A DNA stretch of 64,000 nt from Mycobacterium malmoense (GTDB lineage Bacteria > Actinomycetota > Actinomycetes > Mycobacteriales > Mycobacteriaceae), in NCBI RefSeq assembly GCF_019645855.1, contig NZ_CP080999.1, positions 1,178,001 through 1,242,000 on the forward strand, read 5' to 3'. Under the pieces are notes generated by a model that had not been told where the DNA came from, did not search any database, and worked only from the letters and a program-made list of their open reading frames with translations. How positions within the stretch are numbered: position 1 is the stretch's first letter; every line of letters begins with the position of its first letter. This document shows, one piece after another, positions 26,871-35,665 of the stretch. The position numbers and the translations under genes were made by a program.

Positions 26871-27734
26871 CTATCTCTCGTTACCGCCGTTTTCCTCCGT
26901 GGCCCCCACGATGACTCCCAAGAGCTTGCGGTCGCCAAACAGTCCGGAAACGTAACGGGCGGTTTCGGCGTGCTTCGGCGACAGGAAAAGCTGTTCGGTG
27001 GGCCCCTCCTCGACCAGTTTGCCGTCGAAGAACAAGGCCGTGCGGTCACCGATCCTGGCGGCCTGGGCGAGATCATGGGTCACCATGATCACGGTCAGGC
27101 GGTCGGTGAGCGATCGGATCATCCTTTCGATCTTTTCGGTCGTGGTCGGATCCAGCGAGGAGGTGGGCTCGTCGAGCAGCAGCACCTCCGGGTTCACCGC
27201 AAGCGCACGCGCCAGACACAACAACTGCTGCTGACCGCCGGAGAGCCGGAACGGGGAATCGCCGAGCCGATCCTTGACCGCATCCCAGAGACCGACCTCG
27301 GTGAGTCGAGCCTCGGCAATGCTCCTGAATTCCTTGCGAGGTGCCATCTTGTGAGCGCGCACGCCGGCGACCACGTTGTCCATGATCGACATGGGGAATG
27401 GATTGGGGCGCTGGAACAGCATGCCGACCCTGCGGCGAAACTCCATCGGGTCGCGGTCTTTGAAGATGCTGCGTCCGCCCAGCAGGACATCGCCGCTATA
27501 CCGGTGTCCGGACACTCTGTCGTTCATACGGTTCAGGGTGCGCAGGAAGGTCGTCTTACCTGAACCGGTTGGTCCCAGCAAAGACGTGACCGCACACGCG
27601 GGAAACTCCAGGCTCACCTGGTCGAGCACGGTTTTGCTACCGAAACTCAGGGTGAGGTTGACAGTCGCCATGGCCGGAGTGGCGACACCAACAGCTACGG
27701 AACCGGTTGCGGCTTCAAGCTGTTTGCGGTCCAT
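26871..27734 (-). CDS. pstB: Phosphate ABC transporter ATP-binding protein PstB
   Basis: 287 residues. Walker A GPTGSGKTTF, the Q-loop in FQRPNPFPMS, ABC signature LSGGQQQ (Q in place of the common R), Walker B VLLLDEPTSSLD and the switch histidine in MVTHDL. It powers phosphate import through PstC/PstA. First gene of the minus-strand set, divergent from pstS2, with a 245-bp promoter region between them that holds a candidate Pho box at 27847-27862. An internal methionine at residue 23 (ATVNLTLSFG) could also be the start. Confidence 0.92.
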   Translation of the reverse strand: MDRKQLEAATGSVAVGVATPAMATVNLTLSFGSKTVLDQVSLEFPACAVTSLLGPTGSGKTTFLRTLNRMNDRVSGHRYSGDVLLGGRSIFKDRDPMEFRRRVGMLFQRPNPFPMSIMDNVVAGVRAHKMAPRKEFRSIAEARLTEVGLWDAVKDRLGDSPFRLSGGQQQLLCLARALAVNPEVLLLDEPTSSLDPTTTEKIERMIRSLTDRLTVIMVTHDLAQAARIGDRTALFFDGKLVEEGPTEQLFLSPKHAETARYVSGLFGDRKLLGVIVGATEENGGNER

Positions 27735-27846
27735 AAAGACCCGATGCTACTTGGTCGTTCCACACGGGGGTGACAACGCCCGTTCTTCGTTCGCAGCGCT
27801 TTCACAGATGCTGCTAATGCTCCGCTCATCTTCCGGAGTTTGTATA

Positions 27847-27862
27847 TTCACAGTAGGTTCAC
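27847..27862. promoter_or_regulatory. Candidate RegX3/Pho box between pstB and pstS2
   Basis: Two TTCAC direct repeats, at 27847-27851 and 27858-27862, are 11 bp apart, one helical turn, as in PhoB/RegX3-type sites. They sit in the divergent promoter region of two phosphate-uptake transcripts. Binding is inferred. Confidence 0.5.
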
Positions 27863-27979
27863 GCCTACGTTGCCTACCAGCTACGCATCTGTGCGGTGGA
27901 ATGCGTGGTTCAACGGCTCGGCTCCTCGGTGGCGGCGGAGAGAATTGTGTTCGTCGCCCTGACTCGTCAAAGGAGTTCC

Positions 27980-29092
27980 GTGAGATTCAACCGATCCGGT
28001 GCCGCATTGAGCCTGCTGCTCGCCAGCGCACTGGTGCTGTCCGCGTGTGGAAACAACACGAACACCTCCTCGCCCGGATCCGGCTCCAAATCGGCGCCGG
28101 TGCAGTGCGGCGGCAAAAAACAGCTCAAGGACAGCGGCTCGACCGCGCAAGAAAACGCGATGGAACAATTCGTGTACGCCTACATTCGTGCGTGCCCGGG
28201 CCACACACTGGATTACAACGCGAATGGCTCCGGCGCCGGGGTGAAGGAGTTCATCAATAACGAAACCGATCTGGCGGGCTCCGACGTGCCGCTGGATCCG
28301 TCGACGGGTCAGACCGACGCCGCCGCGGCGCGGTGCGGTTCGCCGGCGTGGGATCTGCCGACGGTATTCGGCCCCATAGCGGTCACCTACAACGTCAGCG
28401 GTGTGAGCCCGCTGAACCTGGACGGGCCCACGCTCGCCAAGATCTTCAACGGCACCATCACCTCGTGGAACGATCCGGCGATCGTCGCGCTCAACGCGGA
28501 CACCGCGCTGCCCGCAAAGCCCATTCACGTGATCTTCCGCAGCGACAAGTCCGGTACCTCGGACAACTTCCAGAAATACCTCGATGGCGCGTCCAACGGT
28601 GCCTGGGGTAAAGGCTTCAGCGAGACGTTCCGCGGGGGTGTCGGTGACGGCGCGGCCGGGAATAATGGCACGTCGGCGCTGCTGCAGAGCACCGACGGGG
28701 CGATCACTTACAACGAGTGGTCGTTCGCGGTGGGCAAGCAGCTGAACATGGCCCGGATCATCAGCTCAGCAGGCCCGGATCCGGTGTCGATCACTACCGA
28801 CTCGGTCGGCAAGACGATTGCCGGAGCCAAGATCATGGGACAAGGCAACGACCTGGTGTTGGACACGTCGTCGTTCTACAAGCCGACGCAGCCCGGCGCC
28901 TACCCGATCGTGCTGGCGACTTACGAGATCGTCTGCTCGAAGTATCCGGATCCCGCGACCGGCCCGGCGGTAAAGGCGTTTATGCAGGCCGCAATTGGTC
29001 CGGGCCAAGATGGTTTGGACCAGTATGGATCCATTCCGCTGCCAAGTTCGTTCCAATCAAAACTGGCGGCAGCGGTCAATGCCATTTCGTAG
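27980..29092 (+). CDS. pstS2: Phosphate-binding lipoprotein PstS, second paralogue
   Basis: 370 residues from a GTG with AAAGGAG seven bases upstream; the open frame further upstream is not used. Lipoprotein signal with lipobox VLSAC, Ser/Thr/Gly linker, then LKDSGSTAQENAM, NANGSGAGVKEFI and FRSDKSGTSDNFQKYL, the phosphate-binding loops of the family. GGVGDGAAGNNGTS and YNEWSFAV complete the fold. Low identity to pstS1 but same class; size equals Rv0932c. pknD follows 42 bp downstream on the same strand, which suggests a shared transcript linking phosphate uptake and kinase signalling. Confidence 0.92.
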   Translation: MRFNRSGAALSLLLASALVLSACGNNTNTSSPGSGSKSAPVQCGGKKQLKDSGSTAQENAMEQFVYAYIRACPGHTLDYNANGSGAGVKEFINNETDLAGSDVPLDPSTGQTDAAAARCGSPAWDLPTVFGPIAVTYNVSGVSPLNLDGPTLAKIFNGTITSWNDPAIVALNADTALPAKPIHVIFRSDKSGTSDNFQKYLDGASNGAWGKGFSETFRGGVGDGAAGNNGTSALLQSTDGAITYNEWSFAVGKQLNMARIISSAGPDPVSITTDSVGKTIAGAKIMGQGNDLVLDTSSFYKPTQPGAYPIVLATYEIVCSKYPDPATGPAVKAFMQAAIGPGQDGLDQYGSIPLPSSFQSKLAAAVNAIS

Positions 29093-29134
29093 CTATCTCG
29101 TGACTGCCAATAGTTAGACGAAGGGAGCTCGACG

Positions 29135-31096
29135 GTGAGCGACAGCGGGTCGGGTTCGCGGGTTGGGTCGCTGTTCGGGCCTTATCGGCTGATGAGGTTG
29201 CTGGGCAGCGGCGGGATGGGTGAGGTTTACCAGGCCGAAGACACCCGCAAACACCGGCTGGTCGCGTTGAAGCTGATCTCGCCGCAGTTCTCCAGCAACT
29301 CGGTATTCCGTGCGCGGATGCAACGCGAGGCGGATACCGCGGGCAGGCTGACCGAGCCCCACATAGTGCCGATCCACGACTACGGCGAGATCGACGGGCA
29401 GTTCTTTGTCGAGATGCGCCTGATCGACGGAACCTCGCTGCGCACCACGTTGACCCACTACGGTCCGCTGACCCCGGCACGGGCCGTGGCCATTGTGCGC
29501 CAGGTCGCCGCCGCGCTGGACGCCGCGCACTCCAACGGCGTGACGCACCGCGACGTCAAACCGGAAAACATCCTCCTCACCAGCAACGACTTCGCCTATC
29601 TGGTGGATTTCGGTATTGCCCGTGCCGCCACCGACCCGGGGTTGACCCAGAGCGGGATGGCCGTGGGCACCTACAACTACATGGCCCCCGAGCGGTTCAC
29701 CGGCGGTGAGGTCACCTATCGCGCCGATATCTACGCGCTGGCCTGTGTGTTGGGCGAGGTTTTGACCGGGTCCCCTCCCTATCATGCCGACAGCGTCGAA
29801 CGTTTGGTCGCCGCGCATTTGCTGGAGCCCGCCCCGCGGCCCAGCCAGCTGCGCCCCGGGATGATTCCCGTGGCCTTGGACCATGTGATCGCCAGGGGGA
29901 TGGCCAAACAACCCGAAGAGCGCTATCACACCGCCGGTGACCTGGCCGCCGCAGCGCACGACGCGCTGACCGCAACGGAGCAGCACCAAGAGGCGTCGAT
30001 TCTGCGGAAAGAAGGCGACAACGCGACCCTGCTCGCCAACGTTCCCGATACTCTTCGGGCCGGCGCCTGGGCTCACTACGGTTCGGGCGCGGACCCTAGG
30101 CCGATGGTTCCGCCAGAGCCGGTGCACGGCGAGCAGACAATGGCTCGTCCCGTGGCCCGTCCCGTGCCCGACGGCGGGAGCAGTGGCGGCTGGCGACAAC
30201 CCGGGCCCGACGCGTCCCGGCCTAGCCGGAAACGCACGTGGTGGATCGTCGGCGCTGCCGCGCTGCTGCTGGTCGCCGCTATCGGTATTGCCGGATACCT
30301 GGTGGTGCGGCCGTCGTCTGGGCCGAGCCAGGCGTCGGGACAAACCGTGCTGCCGTTCACCGGCATCGACTTCCGCCTCTCCCCAAGCGGGGTGGCGCTG
30401 GACAAGGCCGGCAACGTGTATGTCACCAGTGAAGGCATGTATGGGCGGGTGGTGGAGTTGGCGCCGCAGTCGAACATCCCGAGGGTGCTGCCGTTCACCG
30501 GCCTCTACCAGCCCCAGGGGCTGGCCGTGGATAGCGCCGGCGCCGTGTACGTCACCGACTTCAACAATCGCGTGGTCACGTTGGCGGCCGGGTCGAACCA
30601 ACAGGCCGTGCTGCCGTTCACCGGCCTCAATTACCCCGAAGGTGTAGCGGTGGATGGCCAGGGCAGCGTTTATGTCGCCGACCGGGGCAACAGCAGGGTG
30701 GTGAAGTTGGCGGCCGGGTCTAACACCCAGACCGTGCTGCCGTTCACCGGGCTCAAGAACCCGGATGGTGTGGCGGTGGACACCGCCGGCAACGTCTACG
30801 TCACCGACACCGACAACAACAGGGTGGTGAAGTTGGTGGCCGGATCGGACGCCCAGTCCGTGCTGCCGTTCACCGGCGTCTCGGCACCGTGGGGTATCGC
30901 GGTGGACGCCGCCGGCAACGTCTACGTCACCGAACACGACAGCAATCAGGTGATGAAATTGGCGGCCGGGTCTAACACCCCGACCGTGCTGCCGTTGACC
31001 GGCCTCAACACCCCGCTGGCGGTGACGGTCAATGACGCGGGGAACGTGTACGTCGCCGATCGCGGCAACGACAGGGTGGTCAAGCTGGCGGTGTGA
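29135..31096 (+). CDS. pknD: Serine/threonine protein kinase PknD with NHL beta-propeller sensor
   Basis: 653 residues. The kinase domain (about 10-275) has GSGGMGEVY, the lysine in VALKLI, HRDVKPENIL and DFGIARA followed by the activation segment. A proline- and charge-rich juxtamembrane linker leads to one transmembrane helix (about 368-392). The extracellular part (about 400-653) consists of six repeats of about 42 residues with cores like NVYVTDxxNNRVVKL, an NHL beta-propeller. It is a membrane receptor kinase that phosphorylates cytosolic targets on an external signal. Context with pstS2 and size match Rv0931c. The last 17 bp overlap the 3' end of the convergent CoA-transferase gene, which marks the edge of the displaced pst block. 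Confidence 0.95.
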   Translation: MSDSGSGSRVGSLFGPYRLMRLLGSGGMGEVYQAEDTRKHRLVALKLISPQFSSNSVFRARMQREADTAGRLTEPHIVPIHDYGEIDGQFFVEMRLIDGTSLRTTLTHYGPLTPARAVAIVRQVAAALDAAHSNGVTHRDVKPENILLTSNDFAYLVDFGIARAATDPGLTQSGMAVGTYNYMAPERFTGGEVTYRADIYALACVLGEVLTGSPPYHADSVERLVAAHLLEPAPRPSQLRPGMIPVALDHVIARGMAKQPEERYHTAGDLAAAAHDALTATEQHQEASILRKEGDNATLLANVPDTLRAGAWAHYGSGADPRPMVPPEPVHGEQTMARPVARPVPDGGSSGGWRQPGPDASRPSRKRTWWIVGAAALLLVAAIGIAGYLVVRPSSGPSQASGQTVLPFTGIDFRLSPSGVALDKAGNVYVTSEGMYGRVVELAPQSNIPRVLPFTGLYQPQGLAVDSAGAVYVTDFNNRVVTLAAGSNQQAVLPFTGLNYPEGVAVDGQGSVYVADRGNSRVVKLAAGSNTQTVLPFTGLKNPDGVAVDTAGNVYVTDTDNNRVVKLVAGSDAQSVLPFTGVSAPWGIAVDAAGNVYVTEHDSNQVMKLAAGSNTPTVLPLTGLNTPLAVTVNDAGNVYVADRGNDRVVKLAV

Positions 31097-32276
31097 GAAA
31101 CAGCTCGTTGTGCGCGCCCGCGGCCGGTGGGGGATCGGTGGCTACGGCGTCGAAGCTGGCGTAGCGCGCCGGGGTGCGGATCACCGTGACGGCGTCCGCG
31201 CCGCTGCCAACCGGCAGGGCCAGCTCGTTCTCGGCGAACAGCGGGGTGTCGACGACCTGCTTCCAGGTGTGGGCGAGGCAGGCCATCAGGCCGCCTTCGT
31301 GTAGCAGCTCAACCCATTCGGCCGCGGTCTTGGCGGCCAGCGCGGATTCCAGTTCCTCGGTCAGCTCCGGGTAATTCAGGGCGCGGGCGCGCTGGTCGAC
31401 GAATCGCTCGTCCTCCAGCAGGTCGGGCCGGCCGATGATCTCGCACAGCTTCGCCCAATGCTTGGGCACGTACGCGCTGATCACCAGGTACCCGTCGGCG
31501 GCCTTGAACGCGTCCGACGGCTGGGTGGCAAAGCCAACCCCCTTGCGCCGCTTACCTTTTGGCGCGGCATCCGGCTTGGGGCGGTCGCCGCCGGAGCGGT
31601 TCAGGTGCATGGTGAGCTGGTTGGCCTGCAGCCCGACGGCGACGTCGTACATCGCGACGCGGACCGTGTCGGCCACCCCGTGGCGCTCGCGGTTGAGCAG
31701 CGCGGCCAGCACCGCCTCGGCCAGCACGTGACCGCTGGCGTTGTCGACGAGCTGGAACGGGATGATCTGCGGTTTGCCGTCCGGCGTGGGCATCCCGGTG
31801 GTCATGCCCGCCTCGGCGGCGACCATCAGGTCGACGCCCGGCCTGCTGCCGTGCGGGCCGTTGCCGCCGTAGGCCGACAGCCGCGCGTAGATCAGTCTGG
31901 GGTTGCGCGACCGCAGGTCGTCGGGGCCCAACCCCATGCGCTCCATCACCCCGGGCCGAAACCCTTCCAGCACAACGTCGGCCGTGTCGGCGAGCCGCAG
32001 TATCTGCCGCTTGCCCTCCTCGGTGGTCAGGTCCACGGTCACCGACTTCTTGCCCCGGTTGTTCGGCAGGAAATACGTCGCCAGCGGCGGGCGTCCGGGC
32101 AGCACCGCGGTGATCTGCCGGGCCGCCTCACCGCCCGGCGCCTCGACCTTGATCACCTCGGCGCCCAAGTCGGCCATCACCTGTCCGGCCAGCGGCCCGG
32201 CCACGTTCTGGGTGAAATCGAGCACCCGGAATCCGTCGAGTGGCTTGGCGGGCTTGCCGTTTGGGCTGTTGGGCAT
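31080..32276 (-). CDS. Family III (CaiB/BaiF) CoA-transferase
   Basis: 398 residues. N-terminal GFRVLDFTQNVAGPLAGQ and DLGAEVIKVEAP, the catalytic aspartate in RPGVDLMVAAEAG, and the family helix NPRLIYARLSAYGG. Enzymes of this family move CoA between carboxylic acids by a ternary-complex mechanism; the substrates here are unknown. It resembles Rv3272 in size and neighbours (Rv3271c-like gene nearby). A methyltransferase gene lies 15 bp upstream on the same strand and may be co-transcribed. A 48-bp piece of this gene is duplicated at 23590. Confidence 0.9.
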   Translation of the reverse strand: MPNSPNGKPAKPLDGFRVLDFTQNVAGPLAGQVMADLGAEVIKVEAPGGEAARQITAVLPGRPPLATYFLPNNRGKKSVTVDLTTEEGKRQILRLADTADVVLEGFRPGVMERMGLGPDDLRSRNPRLIYARLSAYGGNGPHGSRPGVDLMVAAEAGMTTGMPTPDGKPQIIPFQLVDNASGHVLAEAVLAALLNRERHGVADTVRVAMYDVAVGLQANQLTMHLNRSGGDRPKPDAAPKGKRRKGVGFATQPSDAFKAADGYLVISAYVPKHWAKLCEIIGRPDLLEDERFVDQRARALNYPELTEELESALAAKTAAEWVELLHEGGLMACLAHTWKQVVDTPLFAENELALPVGSGADAVTVIRTPARYASFDAVATDPPPAAGAHNELFLTPPA

Positions 32277-32291
32277 GGGTGGGGCCTTCCG

Positions 32292-33206
32292 TTAACCTGC
32301 CTTGCGCAGGACCGCCGTGCAGTAGTAGTTCTTGGCGAAGGGCGCGTCCGGGTCGGCGGGCTGCAGCGGTAACCCGTTGTCGCCCAACAGCTTATTCAGC
32401 GGGGTGCGAACCGGGTGCCAGCCACGGTCGGCCAGGTAGGTCGCCACGTCGTTGCGCTCGCCGGGGAAACCCAGGTTGTCGAGCGCGACGTCGAGACCGC
32501 TCTCCCGCCACGTGCCGGCGGCCGCGTTCAGGGCCTGCTGATTGGCCTGCGAGTTCAGGAAGACTTCGGCCACCAGCCGGCTGCCGTCGGCGCTGAGCGC
32601 GGTCACGTTGTCCAGCAACCGATCCTGGGCGTCGGCGGGCAGGAAGCCGAGCAGCCCCTCGGCGGCCCACGCGGCGGGCCGACCGGTGTCGAACCCGGCC
32701 CGGCGCAGCGCCGTCGGCCAGTCGTGGCGCAAGTCGATCGGGACGGCCCGCACGTCGGCCGCGGGCTTGGCGCCGAGTGCGGCGATGGTGGCGGTCTTGA
32801 ATTCGATGACCCGCGGCTGGTCGATCTCGAAGATCGTGGTGCCCGCCGCCCAGGGCAGCCTATAAGCGCGTGCGTCCAGACCGGCGGCCAAGATGACCAC
32901 CTGGCGGATGCCCGCGTCGGCCGCCTCGGAGAAGAAGGTGTCGATGTAGCGCGTGCGCGCGGCCAGCATGTCGGTCATGCGCTGCATGCCCCAGGGCGCA
33001 CCGGGGACGTCGACGTCCCTGGAGTCGAGTTCGCCGGCGGCCCACCGGGTGAAGAAGTCGATGCCGACGGCACGCACCAGCGGCTCGGCGAACGGGTCTT
33101 CGATCAGCGCGTCCCGGGTGGCCCGGGCTCGTCCCGCCGCGACCATGGTGGCGGTGGCTCCCACACTGGTCGCCAGGTCCCAGGTGTCGTTGTCGGTGCG
33201 GCCCAT
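32292..33206 (-). CDS. S-adenosylmethionine-dependent methyltransferase, TIGR00027/LCM-like family
   Basis: 304 residues. Starts with WDLATSVGATATMVAAGRA and RDALIEDPFAEPLVRAVG, a signature of the large mycobacterial family with TIGR00027. The SAM-binding motif is VILAAGLDARAYRLPW, followed by FEIDQPRVIEFK and WAAEGLLGFLP. Substrate unknown; such proteins are thought to methylate lipids or carboxyl groups, with little direct evidence. It is inserted between homologues of Rv3272 and Rv3271c relative to M. tuberculosis, as recalled. Confidence 0.88.
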   Translation of the reverse strand: MGRTDNDTWDLATSVGATATMVAAGRARATRDALIEDPFAEPLVRAVGIDFFTRWAAGELDSRDVDVPGAPWGMQRMTDMLAARTRYIDTFFSEAADAGIRQVVILAAGLDARAYRLPWAAGTTIFEIDQPRVIEFKTATIAALGAKPAADVRAVPIDLRHDWPTALRRAGFDTGRPAAWAAEGLLGFLPADAQDRLLDNVTALSADGSRLVAEVFLNSQANQQALNAAAGTWRESGLDVALDNLGFPGERNDVATYLADRGWHPVRTPLNKLLGDNGLPLQPADPDAPFAKNYYCTAVLRKAG

Positions 33207-33297
33207 CGCACGATCCCCTTCCGTCTACTGATTAGCCAGAATAACGACACGCGCGCCGGCCCTGGCCGGGCCCCAGCCGGTAGTGCACAGTGGGACG

Positions 33298-34914
33298 ATG
33301 ACGGCGAAAGCGCTCAGGCGCCTCGGATTGGAAACCTGGTCGCTGCTGCTGTTGGTGCGGTCCGGAGGCTTGCGGTTGATCCCGCTCTGGCGGATCGCCG
33401 CGGTGCTGCGCGCACTGCACCGCTACGGCCTGTTGGGTGCGGCGACCGTGATCACCGCCGCCCGAGACCGCAACGGGCTGGCGCTGATCGACGAGCGCGG
33501 TGCGCTCAGTTTCGCCGACCTGGACAACCGGACCAACGCGTTGGCCAACGAGTGGCGCCAGCGTGGGCTCGGCCCGGGCGCCCGGGTGGCCATCCTGACC
33601 GGAAATCACAGGGGCTTCCTGGAAGCGGTGTACGGGGCCGCCAAGTGCGGCGCCGGGGTCGTGCCGCTCAACACCGGCTTCGGCGGCGGGCAACTCGCCG
33701 GCATGGTCGCCCGCGAAGGCATCGACTTACTGGTCTACGACGACGAGTACGACGCCGCCGTCGCCGACATCCACCCGCGGCTGGGGCGGTATCGGGCTTG
33801 GGTACAAACACCGACGCACACACCGGGGCCCGACACCCTCGACGCGCTGATCGAGCGCGGCGACACCAACCCGCCGCCCAAATCCGGCGGCCGGCCCAAG
33901 ATCGTCATCTTGACCAGCGGGACGACCGGAGTCCCCAAGGGCGCCACGCGCTCGGAACCCTACTCGCTGATACCGGTCGGCGGCCTGCTCGGCAAGGCGC
34001 CGTTTCGCGGCCGGAAAGTCACCGAATGCTGTGTGCCGCTGTTTCATTCGCTGGGCTTCAGCCACGCGATGTACGCGATGGTGCTGGGCTCGACGCTGGT
34101 GCTGCGTCGCCGGTTCGATCCGCGGCAGGCCTTGGACAGCGTGGCCGCGCACCGGGCCAGCGCCATGATCGTCGTGCCGGTCATGCTGCGGCGCATCCTC
34201 GACCTGGGCCCGGCGGCCCTCGCCGACCGCGACCTGTCGGCGCTGCGCATCGTGTTCGTCGGCGGATCCCAGCTCGGGGCCGCGCTGGCCACCCGCGCGA
34301 TCGAAGCGCTCGGACCGATCGTCTACAACATGTACGGGTCCACCGAGGTCGCCTACGCCACCATCGCCACGCCCGGTGACCTGGCCGTCGCGCCGGGATG
34401 CGTCGGGGGAGTCGTGCCCGGATCGGTCGTCAAGGTGTTCACCGACGACGGCCGCGAGGCTCCGCCCGGAACGACGGCGCGGATTTTCGTCGGCAACGTG
34501 CTGGCGTTCGAGGGCTACACCGGCGGCGGCACCAAGGAGTCGATCCGGGGCCTGCTGGCCACCGGCGACGTCGGGCATTTCGACCGGGCCGGCAGGCTGT
34601 TCATCGACGGCCGCGACGACGAGATGATCGTCTCCGGCGGCGAGAACGTGTACCCGGGCGAGGTCGAGGAGGCGCTCGCGCACCATCCCGACATCCTCGA
34701 CGTCGCGGTCGTCGGCGTCAGCGACGACGAGTTCGGCCAGCGGCTGCGCAGCTACATCGTGCTCCGGCCCGGCGCGTCGCTGACCGAGCGGGATGTCCAG
34801 GAGTACGTCCGAAACCGGTTGGCGCGCTTCAAGATTCCTCGCGACGTGGTCTTCGTCGACGCGCTGCCCCGCAACGCCGGCGGGAAGGTGCTCAAACGCC
34901 TGTTGAAAACGTGA
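33298..34914 (+). CDS. Acyl-CoA synthetase / fatty-acid-CoA ligase (FadD family)
   Basis: 538 residues from ATG 33298 (in-frame GTG at 33283). ANL-superfamily adenylating enzyme: P-loop TSGTTGVPKGA, then CVPLFHSLGFSHAM, YGSTEVAYATIA, GDVGHFDRAGRLFIDGR with hinge DDEMIVSGGENVYPGEVE, and the catalytic lysine region PRNAGGKVLKRLL. It activates a fatty or other carboxylic acid to acyl-AMP, then acyl-CoA. A membrane-proximal hydrophobic helix near residues 10-45 is likely. Resembles FadD2/FadD12 types; no precise symbol is justified. Divergent from the methyltransferase gene. Confidence 0.9.
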   Translation: MTAKALRRLGLETWSLLLLVRSGGLRLIPLWRIAAVLRALHRYGLLGAATVITAARDRNGLALIDERGALSFADLDNRTNALANEWRQRGLGPGARVAILTGNHRGFLEAVYGAAKCGAGVVPLNTGFGGGQLAGMVAREGIDLLVYDDEYDAAVADIHPRLGRYRAWVQTPTHTPGPDTLDALIERGDTNPPPKSGGRPKIVILTSGTTGVPKGATRSEPYSLIPVGGLLGKAPFRGRKVTECCVPLFHSLGFSHAMYAMVLGSTLVLRRRFDPRQALDSVAAHRASAMIVVPVMLRRILDLGPAALADRDLSALRIVFVGGSQLGAALATRAIEALGPIVYNMYGSTEVAYATIATPGDLAVAPGCVGGVVPGSVVKVFTDDGREAPPGTTARIFVGNVLAFEGYTGGGTKESIRGLLATGDVGHFDRAGRLFIDGRDDEMIVSGGENVYPGEVEEALAHHPDILDVAVVGVSDDEFGQRLRSYIVLRPGASLTERDVQEYVRNRLARFKIPRDVVFVDALPRNAGGKVLKRLLKT

Positions 34915-34999
34915 GCCGCGGCACGGGCTTTGGCAACGGTCCTGTTACGGCCGGGTGTCGAACCATTTGGCCGTGCCGGGTTGCCGCTACCCTCGCGCC

Positions 35000-35656
35000 A
35001 TGACCACTTCCCCCGTCATCGCCGCAGAATGCGGAATCGTCGCGCCGCGCGGCGCCGGGTGGCAGCAAAGCGCCCGGTGGGCGCGGCAGTTGGCCTGGGT
35101 CAGCCTGACCGTGGTGCTCGTCGAGGGCGCCGTCGGGCTGTGGCAGGGCCTGGCGGTCGGATCCGTCGCGCTCACGGGATGGGCCCTGGGCGGCGGTTCC
35201 GAGGCGCTGGCCAGCGCCATGGTGGTATGGCGCTTCAGCGGCGCACGCACGCTGTCCGGGACCGCCGAGCGGCGCGCGCAACGCGGTGTCGCCGTGTCGT
35301 TTTGGCTGACCGCCCCGTACGTCGCGGCCGAGTCCCTGCGCCATTTGACCGACGAGCACCACGTCGACGCCTCGCTGATTGGCATCGGGTTGACGGCGGC
35401 CGCGCTGTTGCTGATGCCGATTCTGGGCTGGGCGAACCGCAAACTGGGCGCGCGGCTGGGCTCGGAGGCCACCGAGGGCGAGGGCACCCAGAACTACCTG
35501 TGCGCCATTCAGGCCGCCGGGGTGCTGACCGGGCTGGCCATCACGGCCACCTGGCCCGGCGGCTGGTGGTTCGACCCGATGATCGGCCTTGCCGTCGCCG
35601 GCATCGCGGTGTGGCAGGGCATCCGCTCCTGGCGCGGCCACTCCTGCGGCTGCTGA
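35000..35656 (+). CDS. CDF-like six-helix membrane protein (Rv3271c-like)
   Basis: 218 residues from ATG 35000 (the frame opens at 34955). About six hydrophobic segments: WVSLTVVLVEGAVGLWQG, VALTGWALGGGSEALASA, AVSFWLTAPYVAAESL, LIGIGLTAAALLLMPILG, AAGVLTGLAITATW and MIGLAVAGIAVWQGI. The layout recalls the transmembrane half of cation diffusion facilitators, with a GGSEALA turn where they carry metal-binding aspartates; these aspartates are largely missing, so transport is uncertain. The C-terminus HSCGC could bind metal. Neighbour of the PPE gene and of the metal pump ctpC. Confidence 0.75.
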   Translation: MTTSPVIAAECGIVAPRGAGWQQSARWARQLAWVSLTVVLVEGAVGLWQGLAVGSVALTGWALGGGSEALASAMVVWRFSGARTLSGTAERRAQRGVAVSFWLTAPYVAAESLRHLTDEHHVDASLIGIGLTAAALLLMPILGWANRKLGARLGSEATEGEGTQNYLCAIQAAGVLTGLAITATWPGGWWFDPMIGLAVAGIAVWQGIRSWRGHSCGC

Positions 35657-35665
35657 CCGAAGGCG

